Shown here: in pieces, positions 41,530 to 51,204 of the stretch
How positions within the stretch are numbered: position 1 is the first letter of the stretch
Layout of the letters: the number at the start of each line of letters is the position of its first letter
From: JAFMDF01 sp965222705
Lineage (GTDB): Bacteria; Bacteroidota; Bacteroidia; Chitinophagales; Saprospiraceae
DNA: 64,000 nucleotides
NCBI GenBank assembly: GCA_965222705.1
Contig: CBDCUO010000027.1
Span: 1 to 64,000, forward strand
Reading direction: 5' to 3'
Notes under the pieces: model-generated
Seen by the model: only the letters and a program-made list of their open reading frames with translations
Told to the model about the DNA's origin: nothing
The model's database searches: none
Position numbers and translations under genes: made by a program

Positions 41530-43047
41530 TTAATTTTTTAGTTTATTTTCATATAAAGTTTTTCCCACCTCGTAATATTTGTCTCCTTCTTTCCAAAAGA
41601 GGGATTGATTTGTATTTCCAATTAAGCGGCAAGAATAAACATAAGACTGAAAAAACTTTAATAAATAATCATAATCTAAGGTTTGTGGCTCATCTCCCGG
41701 CTGGTGGTAGTATTTATTGATCTCGTCATCAAATGCGGTGAAACCTAAACTAAAAGTGGGGGCAGGCACGCCTTTTATGGCAAAATTCACATTGTCAGAA
41801 CGATCAAATAAACCTTCTTCTGGCGCGGTATCTTCCATTGCCTTTAAACCAAAAGTAGCACAAGCTTTTTCGATCAAAGGTTGAGCGTGGGTGCGGGTCA
41901 AACCAATAATACTAGCTCGTGAAGTATCATTATATCCTCCATTGTCGCTATTAAAACAGTACACTACTTTTTCTAGGGGAATAAGGGGGTTATTTGCATA
42001 ATAATTAGAACCAAGCAAGCCCTTTTCTTCACCGGTAAAGAAGATAAAGATTCCAGAGCGCTTCGTTGGGTGCTTTGCCAAGTTTTCCGCTGCGGAAAGG
42101 ACCGTCACGGTACCCACGGCATTATCCCTTGCACCGTTATAGAGCGAATCACCCGTTTCATCTGCTCTTCCAATGCCCACATGGTCGTAATGAGCAGAGT
42201 AGATAACGAATTCATTTTTGAGTACAGGGTCCGTTCCTTCTACTATGCCGACGACATTATAAGTTTTAACCAACTCTTCTTTCACCCCACTAATGCTGAG
42301 GTTTCCTTTTTCTTTTGATGTCCGCAACTTGGAAACAGCCGCCCCATTCGCACCATTTAGCCAAATATGTGGGAAGGTGTTTTTTTCTGTGCTATTATCT
42401 ACAATTGTTTGAGGTGCGTTTAAAAAGCGGATCAACAAATTCCAGGGAATTAGTTGTGAGCTATATATTTCTATTAGTGCTTTTGCTCCTTTTGCCTGTG
42501 CTTTTTTGCGCTTTTCCAAACTGGCAAAAAACCATTCTTGCGGATTGCTTTGGTCTTCATATCCAGCAATGGCGACGACTATTTTATCTTTAACGGTTGT
42601 TTTTTCAAAATCTGCATCCGTCCCCCTATTTACAAAAACCATTTCTGCATTTGCTTCTATATTTGCCGCTTTTAATAGGACAAAATCATTGGGTAAGCTA
42701 AGGCTTTCATCGCCAAATGTTAATACACCCTTTGTGGGCGGAATCACATTTTTCATGGGTACGGCCTGGAAATAGCCGTTTTGTCCTTCTATGGGTTGCA
42801 CGCCGTACCGCATCAGGGAAGTCGCTAAGTAACGGGCGGCAATATTTAGCTCTGGTGAAGGCGTATTCCGGCCCTTCATTTCATCAGAGGCTAGGTAGTA
42901 GATATGCCCTTTAATAGTATTGACATTCACGGTTGTTTCTGTCAAGTTTTTATCTGTGAATACAGGCGGAGACTGAACGAATTCCTTTGTCTTGCAAGAA
43001 AATAAAAACAAGGCAGAAAATAACAAGAAACCCAGTTTTCTGGTCAT
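41530..43047 (-). CDS. M28-family zinc aminopeptidase, lipoprotein
   Basis: ATG at 43047 gives 505 residues with a lipoprotein signal (TRKLGFLLFSALFLFSCK). A PA-like insert precedes the catalytic domain. Zinc ligands of M28 are visible: IYSAHYDHVG (His, Asp), DNAVGTVTVL (Asp), FFTGEEKGLLGS (Glu-Glu), FNSDNGGY (Asp) and the final His in INKYYHQPGDE. The enzyme would trim N-terminal residues from peptides at the cell envelope. The upstream TTG extension is not needed. Confidence 0.92.
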   Translation of the reverse strand: MTRKLGFLLFSALFLFSCKTKEFVQSPPVFTDKNLTETTVNVNTIKGHIYYLASDEMKGRNTPSPELNIAARYLATSLMRYGVQPIEGQNGYFQAVPMKNVIPPTKGVLTFGDESLSLPNDFVLLKAANIEANAEMVFVNRGTDADFEKTTVKDKIVVAIAGYEDQSNPQEWFFASLEKRKKAQAKGAKALIEIYSSQLIPWNLLIRFLNAPQTIVDNSTEKNTFPHIWLNGANGAAVSKLRTSKEKGNLSISGVKEELVKTYNVVGIVEGTDPVLKNEFVIYSAHYDHVGIGRADETGDSLYNGARDNAVGTVTVLSAAENLAKHPTKRSGIFIFFTGEEKGLLGSNYYANNPLIPLEKVVYCFNSDNGGYNDTSRASIIGLTRTHAQPLIEKACATFGLKAMEDTAPEEGLFDRSDNVNFAIKGVPAPTFSLGFTAFDDEINKYYHQPGDEPQTLDYDYLLKFFQSYVYSCRLIGNTNQSLFWKEGDKYYEVGKTLYENKLKN

Positions 43048-43156
43048 TCTAATCAATTTTGCTAGTTAAAAACAACAAATGTAAGAATTTTAAACATCTT
43101 GGAGGCCTTGTTAGTAATTTGGAGCTTAGGATAAATTTTCCATTATCTACCAAATG

Positions 43157-43190
43157 GGATCATATAGATTACAAAAATTTCCGTAATTCG
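43157..43190. repeat. REP-like dispersed sequence
   Basis: AAATGGGATCATATAGATTAC and the following AAAAATTTCCG resemble the palindrome region at 38655-38717. It lies in the divergent region between the peptidase and the phosphofructokinase. A 74-codon frame across it is considered accidental. Confidence 0.35.
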
Positions 43191-43314
43191 ATCAATTTAG
43201 TTGAAAAAATACATCGAAAAATGGCATTAGCCAACGAGTTGATCGGAAATATTTGTAGTACCCTAAATTGTTTATATTTGTGAAATTTAAAAACCCATTA
43301 CAAATCATCGAGCC

Positions 43315-44562
43315 ATGCAAAAATCAATTGCTATTTTATGTGCTGGAGGCCCCGCCCCGGGCATTAACACCGTTATTAGCACTATTGCAAAAGTATTTCT
43401 AAGAGATGGTTATAAGATAATAGGGATACATGATGGTTATAAAAATTTATTTAATGGAAAAGCGGAAACGGTAAATATTAATTTTCACTATGCAGATAGA
43501 ATTTTCCCCCGAGGGGGCTCTACTTTAAGGATGAGTAGGCATAAGCCAAAAGATGACGAATTTTCGACCGACTTTTTTAAAAATAATAATATAAAGCTCT
43601 TAGTGACTATAGGCGGAGATGATACAGCCTCTACCAGCAATCGCCTGGCAAAGTTTTTGGCCAAGAATAAAGTAAATATTCAAAATATTCATGTACCTAA
43701 AACCATTGATAATGACATTCCCCTGCCAGATAGGGTGCCTACTTTTGGCTTTAATTCTGCCAAAGATGCTGGAGTGGAGATTGGAAATATTGTCTATGAA
43801 GATGCCCGTACGAGCGGCAATTGGTTCGTCATTTCGTCTATGGGGCGGTCAGCGGGACACCTCGCCTTTGAAATTGGGGCGAGTTGCCATTTTCCGATCA
43901 TTATTATTCCAGAGATGTTTAGTAAGACTAAAATTACGCTTAATAAAATTATCAGCTTGATTATTTCTTCTATGATTCGGCGGAAAATGGAGGGCGTTGA
44001 TTATGGTGTCGCTATTATAAGCGAAGGAATCTTCCATATATTAGATCAGGAGGAGATCAAAAATTGTGGCATCACCTTTACTTATGATGCCCACGGTCAT
44101 CCAGAGTTGGGGAATGTAAGTAAAGCCCATATTATTAATGTATTGGTTCAAAGAAGATTAAAGGAATTAGATATTAGAGTAAAGAGCCGTCCGGTGGAAT
44201 TGGGCTACGAGTTGCGTTGCCACCGTCCAGTTGCTTATGACCTAACCCTTTGCACTATTTTGGGTATGGGGGTTAAAAAACTATATGAAGAAGGAAAGAA
44301 AGGGTGTATCGTTTCCACCACTCGAAATGCGGAAATAATGCCTGTCTTCATGAAAGATATCGAAGATGAAAATGGCAAAATTCCTCCCCGTTTAGTGGAT
44401 ATTAATACGGAGTTTTTTCAGATGGTCATGAGCGACCTGCACGTTTTGACAAAAAAGGATTATCAGGGAGCCAAAAAATGGGTCGCCATTCCTGAGGCTT
44501 ATGATTTTTACAGACTATTGGAATGGGATTACTCTAAGGCTTTGCTTAGACCAATTGCCTAA
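43315..44562 (+). CDS. 6-phosphofructokinase, probably pyrophosphate-dependent
   Basis: The 415-residue enzyme phosphorylates fructose 6-phosphate. N-terminal GGPAPGINTVI is followed by Gly100-Gly101-Asp102-Asp103 (TIGGDDTAST) and Pro128-Lys129-Thr130-Ile-Asp132-Asn-Asp (PKTIDNDIP). Asp after GGD and Lys before TIDND are features of PPi-dependent enzymes; ATP-dependent ones carry Gly and Gly there. MGRSAGHLAFEIG and ISEGI also match. PPi dependence is inferred from these residues and not proven. Confidence 0.9.
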   Translation: MQKSIAILCAGGPAPGINTVISTIAKVFLRDGYKIIGIHDGYKNLFNGKAETVNINFHYADRIFPRGGSTLRMSRHKPKDDEFSTDFFKNNNIKLLVTIGGDDTASTSNRLAKFLAKNKVNIQNIHVPKTIDNDIPLPDRVPTFGFNSAKDAGVEIGNIVYEDARTSGNWFVISSMGRSAGHLAFEIGASCHFPIIIIPEMFSKTKITLNKIISLIISSMIRRKMEGVDYGVAIISEGIFHILDQEEIKNCGITFTYDAHGHPELGNVSKAHIINVLVQRRLKELDIRVKSRPVELGYELRCHRPVAYDLTLCTILGMGVKKLYEEGKKGCIVSTTRNAEIMPVFMKDIEDENGKIPPRLVDINTEFFQMVMSDLHVLTKKDYQGAKKWVAIPEAYDFYRLLEWDYSKALLRPIA

Positions 44563-44672
44563 AGCTAATGTTCGGTCGAATTTAAAATGGAAAAGTGCTT
44601 ACATGGGCTTTAGCCCATAGCTGTGGATCTATAGACCATTTTTTAAAAACTTAATCCGTCAGCGAATTTATA

Positions 44673-45731
44673 ATGAAAAAAATACTACTTTTATTGACAA
44701 TCATTTTGGTTTTGATGATCACCTGGTTTTTGTTTACTCCCAGTCCCATTGATCCCGTTGCCTGGACACCGCCAAAAGCACCCGAGCTAGTCGGGCCATA
44801 TCAGCAAAATAACCGGCTCGCTGCCCTGGAAATCTTATTTGAAGGCCAGTGCCATCAATGCGAGGATATTGCCATTGACTCTATGGGTAGGATTTATGGA
44901 GGGGAGTTGCAAGGAAACATTATGGTTTTTGAAAACGGTAAGCGTCGGGTATTGGCAAATACGGGCGGCCGTCCGCTGGGTTTGCATTTCGATGCTGCTC
45001 AAAATCTAATCGTAGCCGATGCCATAAAAGGCTTATTATCAATTGATAATCAAGGATTTATTACCACTTTAGTGGATGAGTACAAGGGCAAGAAGCTCCT
45101 TTTTGTGGATGATTTAGAAATAGCTGCCGACGGTATCATATATTTTTCGGATGCTTCCAATAAATTTGGTTTTTTTAATAATAAACTGGACATACTAGAA
45201 GGCAGAGGCAATGGCAGCTTGTACAGTTATCATCCAAAAACAGGCGAAACAAAAAAGCTATTAGGCAACTTGCGTTTTGCCAATGGCATTGCGGTAGCAC
45301 ATGACCAGTCTTATGTCTTGGTGAACGAAACGGGCAGATACCGCACGCAACGTTATTGGCTAACTGGTCCGAAAGCTGGTCAAGCTGACTTATTTATTGA
45401 AAATCTGCCTGGATTTCCCGATGGCATTTCACAGGGAGCGAATGGCTTGTTTTGGCTAGCACTTATTTCTCCACGCCAACAGTCTTTGGACGATATTTCT
45501 GATCGCCCTTTTATAAAAAACCTGGTAGCTAAGCTGCCTGACTTTATGCAACCAGCAGCGGTTCACTACGGTTTTGTACTAGGCTTGGACGGAAATGGGC
45601 ATGTTGTGCATAATTGGCAAGACCCCGCTGGAAAATTTTCGGAAATTACCAGCGTGCAGCAATTTGGGGATGTTATTTATTTGGGATCTTTGTATGAAAG
45701 CGGAATTGGAAAAATGACTATACCAGAATGA
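44673..45731 (+). CDS. SMP-30/strictosidine-synthase-like beta-propeller protein
   Basis: The 352-residue protein has an N-terminal membrane anchor or signal (KKILLLLTIILVLMITWFLF) and a six-bladed propeller of the strictosidine synthase/APMAP type: CEDIAIDSMGRIYGGE, IYFSDASNKFGF, LLGNLRFANGIAVAHDQSYVLVNET, RYWLTGPKAGQADLFIENLPGFPDGI and HYGFVLGLDGNG. Animal and plant relatives are lactonase-like hydrolases; the bacterial substrate is unknown. It is probably periplasmic. Confidence 0.85.
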   Translation: MKKILLLLTIILVLMITWFLFTPSPIDPVAWTPPKAPELVGPYQQNNRLAALEILFEGQCHQCEDIAIDSMGRIYGGELQGNIMVFENGKRRVLANTGGRPLGLHFDAAQNLIVADAIKGLLSIDNQGFITTLVDEYKGKKLLFVDDLEIAADGIIYFSDASNKFGFFNNKLDILEGRGNGSLYSYHPKTGETKKLLGNLRFANGIAVAHDQSYVLVNETGRYRTQRYWLTGPKAGQADLFIENLPGFPDGISQGANGLFWLALISPRQQSLDDISDRPFIKNLVAKLPDFMQPAAVHYGFVLGLDGNGHVVHNWQDPAGKFSEITSVQQFGDVIYLGSLYESGIGKMTIPE

Positions 45732-45797
45732 ATTTTTGATGCCTATCATGCTAAAGTCCACTGCACAGAATTTTTTTTTTGTATAAAAAATAAATTA

Positions 45798-46706
45798 ATG
45801 AAAAAAACAGTCACCTTGACCTTCTTGGTCCTATTTTCTTTCAATCTGCAAGCCTGGTGGGATCACGGCCACCTCGTAACGGCTATGATTGCCTACGAAC
45901 ACTTGGATCCTGCTGCCAAAAAACGGGTGGATGAATTGGCTCAACAACTGAATAGAGATTACCCTTATATCAATCATTTTATTGCCACAGGCCCTTGGCC
46001 GGACGACCTCAAGGCAGAAGGCGTACGCACTTTTGACACTTGGCATTATACCAATATCCCCTTGAATACTTCTCGTCTGGCTCTAGCCGACGCGCCAGTC
46101 ATTGATATTATTTGGGCGATCAATCAAATGCAGACGGTTTTGGCCAGCGAAACGGCAAAAGAAGTGGATAAAGCGAGGCATCTGGCTTTTTTAGTCCACC
46201 TGGTTGGCGATTTGCATCAGCCTTTACACAGCACTTCGGTTCACGATAATGAACGACCGGGCGGCAATATTGGCGGCAATGCTTTTAAGTTGAAAGGGAA
46301 ATGGAGCAATTTGCACGCCCTTTGGGATGATGGCTGTGGCTTTTTGAGCGATTATAATGACATCAATCCTTATGGAGAACCCAAAGAGCCTCTGGAAAAA
46401 AAGGAAATCAAGCGGATTAAAAAACTGGCAAAAGAACTCATGGAGGAATATCCGATCAATTATTTTCATAATGTTCATGAATTGGATCCCGATTTTTGGG
46501 CTTTAGAAAGCCATAAACTGGCAATCAAATATGGCTATCGAGGAACGAATGAGGTGCGCGATAATGGCTTTAAAAAATGGCTTCGCCCAAATGAGGAGCC
46601 CTCCGAACTTTATTTGAAAAATGGACAAAGAATCGTAAAGGAACGGCTGGCATTGGCTGGATATCGCTTGGCAAAAGTACTCAATCGGCTTTTTGGCGAA
46701 CAGTAA
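45798..46706 (+). CDS. S1/P1-type zinc nuclease, secreted
   Basis: The 302-residue protein has a signal peptide (KKTVTLTFLVLFSFNLQA) whose cleavage exposes an N-terminal Trp, the zinc-ligating residue of the family. Further ligands are His in WDHGHLV, Asp/His in FDTWHYTN, HLVGDLHQPLH (His, Asp, His) and HALWDDG. Such enzymes degrade single-stranded DNA/RNA and nucleotide 3'-phosphates outside the cytoplasm. This would supply phosphate and nucleosides. Confidence 0.93.
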   Translation: MKKTVTLTFLVLFSFNLQAWWDHGHLVTAMIAYEHLDPAAKKRVDELAQQLNRDYPYINHFIATGPWPDDLKAEGVRTFDTWHYTNIPLNTSRLALADAPVIDIIWAINQMQTVLASETAKEVDKARHLAFLVHLVGDLHQPLHSTSVHDNERPGGNIGGNAFKLKGKWSNLHALWDDGCGFLSDYNDINPYGEPKEPLEKKEIKRIKKLAKELMEEYPINYFHNVHELDPDFWALESHKLAIKYGYRGTNEVRDNGFKKWLRPNEEPSELYLKNGQRIVKERLALAGYRLAKVLNRLFGEQ

Positions 46707-47036
46707 TTCAGCGCACTAAATCGGAATTTTATTGTTGTTTTTTCTAAAGACAAGAAAATAAATAATAGACATACAGCCCATAAGAACAAGTTATTTTATC
46801 GGTTTCCTGAGCTAAAATTATAACGAATTGCGTTGGTAAATAAAGTTTAATTTCAATGGGAGTAAATAATGATCTTTTAGTTTTAGGCTAGACGTTCCGG
46901 AGGTTAAGAAGGCCTGAAAACACGATAAGAATTAGCAACTAGACTTTCAGAGGGAATGATTATTAAAATTTACTACCAACACAAATCGTTAAAATTGACA
47001 TACTCTATTTTTTTATTAACGACCAGAATAAAAATA

Positions 47037-47083
47037 CCCCCCCTAACCTACTGCTTTAAAGAGAGAATCAGTAAGTGGGGGGG
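47037..47083. other. GC-rich hairpin
   Basis: CCCCCCC followed by TAACCTACTG pairs with CAGTAAGTGGGGGGG, with small bulges and an A/G-rich loop. It stands out in an AT-rich stretch. It could be a terminator or a structured RNA element. Confidence 0.4.
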
Positions 47084-47201
47084 TTAGTATCTTTAATTCT
47101 AGATTATTTCAAGGTGTGGGAGGCAATTGATACTTCAAAATTATGGGGTATTTTGCCTTTTCTTATAGTCAAATGTAGGTCTTAATAGACTAAAAAAGCA
47201 A

Positions 47202-47240
47202 TTGGCTATAAGATGTATATACCTTATAGCCAATCCTTTT
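47202..47240 (+). terminator. Rho-independent-type terminator
   Basis: TTGGCTATAAG and CTTATAGCCAA form a perfect 11-bp stem with a 10-nt loop, followed by TCCTTTTTAT. It is about 500 bp past the nuclease stop codon, so it ends either a long 3' UTR or a separate short transcript. Confidence 0.6.
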
Positions 47241-47909
47241 TATATTGAAATAATGCTTTTTTAATAGACCTGAAACAAGCGTTGGAATTATTCCTGAATA
47301 CCTGCCTAAACTTTCAAGTTATTCAAATCTATAATAACTTGCCTTAACAAATTTGCGTAAAAAATAGATTCAAAAATTGTATATTTTTACATTAAAACCT
47401 ACTTTTTAGAACGATTGGTCAATTTGAGTGTTTGCAATAATTCAATACCTCAGAAGTCTCTTTTTGCTTAAAATAGGACCTAATTAATTTGTCGTAAAAA
47501 ATTAATGAAGTTTTTCATTTCTAAAGCATGGGTTGGGACTTCCTATAATCATCGTAAATGATTAAATGTCTGTTAGATCAATAGTAATTATTTTCATCAT
47601 GTAAAGATTTAATTATTAGTAAGATGTAACAAACTTACTAAGCCTTTTTGGGAGCAGAATCATCAATGGCAGGAAATAAATAGAGAGGAAAGATTAGGAG
47701 AAAATATCTATACCCTTTTAGAAATCAACAGGCTTAAAAAAAAAAACACACTGGGCTTTAGAGAGCCAGGAAGGACAAGCAAGCAAAACTACAAACTATT
47801 TTTTAGTTAATTATTTTCAATTTTTGGTTTTTTTAGACTGTGATAGTGGAGAGAAAATGGAGGTAAAACTAAAAAAATAACAAGATCAAGATCTAGTTCA
47901 TTAATAAAA

Positions 47910-49382
47910 ATGAAAGACCTCCAGGAATTAATAAAAATCATCAACCCTCAAAAGATCAAAAACCTTACCATAATTGGCGGAAAGAACAGCAAATTGAGAA
48001 AATTGTACAATAAACTATACAAAGAAGCGAATTATTCTGAAAAAGAAGCTATAAAACGGTTTTTTCCTAAAGCGGGCAACCCCAAACAAGCTTTTGCCGA
48101 CTTAAAGAATGCGCTCAAAAATGAATTATTAAAGACCCTGTTTTTAATCCGGATTGACCAAGGCTTTAGTGCCTATCAAAGGGCTTATTTTTTATGTTAT
48201 CGAGACTATGCCATTTTTAAAATACTTCTTGCGCTATTGGCGAAAAATACGGCTATTAAAATTGGAAACAAATTATTAAAAAGAACGCTAAAGTTTGAAT
48301 TTACTGAACTTTCCTTGTCTATAGCCAGAGATTTGCTTTTATACTTTTCTATGACAAAAAGCGATATAAAGGAGTTCAATTATTATAGCCCTATTATAGA
48401 AGAGCAAAAAAGACATCTAGAAAAAGAAATACTCTTAGAACGAGATTACATAGCATTGGAAATGTCATTGGCAAAAAAACAGCCTCTAACGGGTTTGGTG
48501 GAAGCTTTTTTTGAAAGTACTTCTTTGACTAAGGAGAACCTGTCTTTTAAAGAAACATATAAGGTCATTTTTTATGCTTTTTGTAATTTGGTAACGCATC
48601 AAGAAGTCCTAGCCAACAGCAATCAAGCCATTGCCTATTGTGAACAAGCCATTGAGACCCTTCAACAAAAAACTTATCCATTGCCGGTTACGCCCTATTT
48701 GTTTTTTTATTCCAAAAGCATTCCCCATTGCCTTCAGACCCAAAATTGGGAAAAAGGCAGCCAACTAATTGGAGATTGCCTAGAGCTATTGCCCCGAAAA
48801 TCTTATAATTATCACGCCTTTTTATTTTATCAAGTGATGCTTGCTTTTCATAGCGGCAATTATCAATTGGCTTATGAGGCATTAAAAAAACATAAAAAGA
48901 GCACCCTGAATTCGCAAAAAATGATCGAACAATGGAAAATGGCCGAAGCCTGGGTTGCCTTGTTTATTGGTTGGAAAAAAATTGAAGCAGAAGGGATCCC
49001 CCGTAGCTTTAAAGTGTTTAAGTTCATCAATGAAACGCCCAATTTTGCGAAGGACAAAAGCGGCAATAATGCAGCTATTCAGATCATTAAGTTTTTGCTG
49101 CTCTTTCAAAGGGAAAATTTTAACAAAATATTCGATACCACGCAAGCCCTAAAGATTTATAGTTATCGGTATTTGCGGAATGCCAGAACGATGCGGACTT
49201 ATGCGATGATTCGCACTTTATGCGCCATAGCAGATACTTCTTTTGACAAAGCCATAGCTCGCGAAAAATGTCAGCCTTACTATGAGCGACTAAAGGCAAA
49301 TCCCCTCAATTTTTTGGAGCAACGCACCGTAGAAATTGTGCCATTTGAATTGCTGGTGGAAGAGGTGTTGAACCGATTGTAG
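47910..49382 (+). CDS. Hypothetical helical-repeat protein
   Basis: The 490-residue protein is predicted almost entirely alpha-helical, Lys- and Leu-rich, with TPR-like stretches (FYAFCNLVTHQEVLANSNQAIAYCEQAIETL; LFYQVMLAFHSGNYQLAYEALKKHKK). No signal peptide, membrane segment or catalytic motif. It resembles the large uncharacterised tetratricopeptide-like proteins common in Saprospiria genomes. It follows the long gene-free region and stands alone on its strand. Function unknown. Confidence 0.7.
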   Translation: MKDLQELIKIINPQKIKNLTIIGGKNSKLRKLYNKLYKEANYSEKEAIKRFFPKAGNPKQAFADLKNALKNELLKTLFLIRIDQGFSAYQRAYFLCYRDYAIFKILLALLAKNTAIKIGNKLLKRTLKFEFTELSLSIARDLLLYFSMTKSDIKEFNYYSPIIEEQKRHLEKEILLERDYIALEMSLAKKQPLTGLVEAFFESTSLTKENLSFKETYKVIFYAFCNLVTHQEVLANSNQAIAYCEQAIETLQQKTYPLPVTPYLFFYSKSIPHCLQTQNWEKGSQLIGDCLELLPRKSYNYHAFLFYQVMLAFHSGNYQLAYEALKKHKKSTLNSQKMIEQWKMAEAWVALFIGWKKIEAEGIPRSFKVFKFINETPNFAKDKSGNNAAIQIIKFLLLFQRENFNKIFDTTQALKIYSYRYLRNARTMRTYAMIRTLCAIADTSFDKAIAREKCQPYYERLKANPLNFLEQRTVEIVPFELLVEEVLNRL

Positions 49383-49810
49383 TTTGTGTTTGTATTGTTG
49401 AAAATTATTTTTTGACTTTGCTTTTCCAAAACTACCCAACTTACACTCAAAAAAACTATTTTTGTGAAAAAAATTGAGCCTGTTTAAATTTCATTTTTGA
49501 TAGCTGGCTTTTACAGCCTAAAAGATAAAGTTTGAACAAGCTTTAGAAGGACAGAAGAGAAGGACAGAAGAGAAGGGCGGGTTAATGTAAAAAGGACCGA
49601 TTGTAGTTTACAAAGTACTTAATATATTATTTCACTATTCACTCTTTGCCGCTTGAAGGGAGCAAAATCTTTCCTTTTTATATATTACCTAAATGTTGGA
49701 GCATAAAAACTCACACTCTTTTACTTTTCCTTTTTGACTTATTTAACTTGAGACGGATCATCAATCAAGAGCGATAGATGATGAATGTTTGCATCACCCA
49801 AATCGGAGAT
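49383..49810. other. Intergenic region with a short tandem repeat
   Basis: Two exact 13-bp tandem units AAGGACAGAAGAG lie at 49547-49572. No gene is seen. The promoter for the delta' gene presumably lies in the second half. Confidence 0.4.
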
Positions 49811-50926
49811 ATGCACTTTAGGCAAATCATTGGGCAACAAGACTTAAAGGATAAACTTACCCAAATGGTAGAGGTAGATCGAACCCCTCATGCCTTATTG
49901 TTTTTGGGACCGGGTGGCTGTGGAAAACTGGCCATGGCGATTGCCTTAGCCCAGTACATTTTATGTGAACACCGACGAGAAAATGAAAGTTGTGGAAGCT
50001 GCCAGAATTGTCAGAAGATCAACAAGTTAGCACATCCAGACATACATTTTTCCTATCCGGTAGTAGGAGCAAAAATGACGAGCGTAGATTATTTGAAACA
50101 GTGGCGTACTGCAATTTTGAACAATCCTTATATGGATATAAATTATTGGCTGCAATTCATTGGTGCGGGGAATAAGCAGGGCAATATCAACAAGGAAGAA
50201 TGTCTGCGGATCATCAAGCAATTAAGTCTAAAATCTTTTGAAACGAACCATAAAATACTCCTACTTTGGCTGCCAGAATATTTAAAAAAAGAGGGGAATC
50301 GCTTGTTAAAATTAATCGAAGAACCGCCTGACCAAACCATTTTTATTTTGGTGGCGGAAGAGTCTGAATATATTTTAAATACGCTATTATCTCGCTGCCA
50401 ACTTGTAAAATTTAAAGCTTTATCGGACGAAGAAGTAGTAATGGGCTTGATCGAAAAAACAAGCACTGATAGAGAAAGGGCGGAAGCGGTTGCTTATTTG
50501 GCCAATGGCAACTTTAATGAGGCCTTATCGTTGACCAATAATTCAGAGGATGATAATGCTGTATTATTTTTGGAGTGGATGCGAAAATGCTATCAAGGAA
50601 ATGGGGCAGCGTTGATTCCTTGGATAGAGCGATTTGCCAGCTTGGGCAGAGAGCGACAAAAGCACTTCTTTCAGTACGGGTTGCATTTTATGCGCGAATT
50701 TCTGGTTTATAAAATTACAGAAAACAAAAAAGTCAGATTGAGCGATCAAGAACTGAAAACGGTGATGGGCTTGTCAAAAGTAATGACTTTTGAACAAATA
50801 GAACCAATTGTCCAAGTATTGAGTGATAGCTATTATTTCATTGAACGGAATGCAAATATCAAAGTAATGAGTTTGGATGCCTCGATTCAATTGAATAAAA
50901 TTTTTAGAAACGGAGGTAGTGCATAG
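49811..50926 (+). CDS. holB: DNA polymerase III delta' subunit (clamp loader)
   Basis: Starting at MHFRQIIGQQDLKDKL the protein has 371 residues; ATG 49778 would add 11. The AAA+ fold has a Walker-A-like GPGGCGKLAMA (Leu where Thr/Ser is normal, as in catalytically silent delta'), a zinc module CEHRRENESCGSCQNC, WLPEYLKKEGNRLLKLIEEPP and the SRC-type sensor LLSRCQLVKF. Delta' opens the sliding clamp together with DnaX and HolA. The degenerate P-loop favours HolB over DnaX. Confidence 0.88.
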   Translation: MHFRQIIGQQDLKDKLTQMVEVDRTPHALLFLGPGGCGKLAMAIALAQYILCEHRRENESCGSCQNCQKINKLAHPDIHFSYPVVGAKMTSVDYLKQWRTAILNNPYMDINYWLQFIGAGNKQGNINKEECLRIIKQLSLKSFETNHKILLLWLPEYLKKEGNRLLKLIEEPPDQTIFILVAEESEYILNTLLSRCQLVKFKALSDEEVVMGLIEKTSTDRERAEAVAYLANGNFNEALSLTNNSEDDNAVLFLEWMRKCYQGNGAALIPWIERFASLGRERQKHFFQYGLHFMREFLVYKITENKKVRLSDQELKTVMGLSKVMTFEQIEPIVQVLSDSYYFIERNANIKVMSLDASIQLNKIFRNGGSA

Positions 50927-50990
50927 TATCCGCACGACAGACTTTAGCGCGCTGAAATGTTAGAGCAAGCTATCTCTTAATTTTTTTTTC

Positions 50991-51097
50991 TTCTTTGACA
51001 AATTGTGTGGAACAAAGCCATTTAAAAGGGCGAGGCCTATTAAGGACGAGTATTTTAAATGGCTTTATTCCTCCATAACACAATTTTTGTCAAAGAA
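50991..51097. repeat. Long imperfect palindrome (MITE-like) upstream of the PSP1 gene
   Basis: TTCTTTGACAAATTGTGT and AAAGCCATTTAAAA on the left reappear inverted on the right as TTTTAAATGGCTTT and ACACAATTTTTGTCAAAGAA. The two arms, about 38 and 46 bp, could fold into a cruciform or RNA hairpin with a 23-nt loop. It lies in the leader of the next gene. Confidence 0.6.
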
Positions 51098-51204
51098 CCT
51101 TTTTTTTAATAGTCTTTTTTGATATATCTCCTGTCTCTTTCAAAGTGAAAAGCAGAGTTGATTACTAAATTACGGGATTTGTCAAAGAATCAAAAATAAT
51201 AAAA

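Larger units (their letters stand above)
46707..47909. other. 1.2-kb gene-free region
   Basis: Short frames only, very AT-rich, no tRNA seen. It contains two strong hairpins (47037-47083 and 47202-47240) which may end transcripts or frame a small RNA. Otherwise nothing is recognised. Confidence 0.5.

Noticed and set aside
41391..41720. 109-codon frame over the end of the M28 peptidase
   Set aside because: It spans the MITE-like element and runs antisense to the peptidase gene, whose frame is clearly coding.
43059..43283. 74-codon frame before the phosphofructokinase
   Set aside because: It crosses a REP-like sequence, has no family features and lies in the expected promoter region.
44604..44619. 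ATGGGCT/AGCCCAT hairpin as terminator of the phosphofructokinase gene
   Set aside because: There is no T-run after it and the loop is only two bases; the motif may be a common short palindrome.
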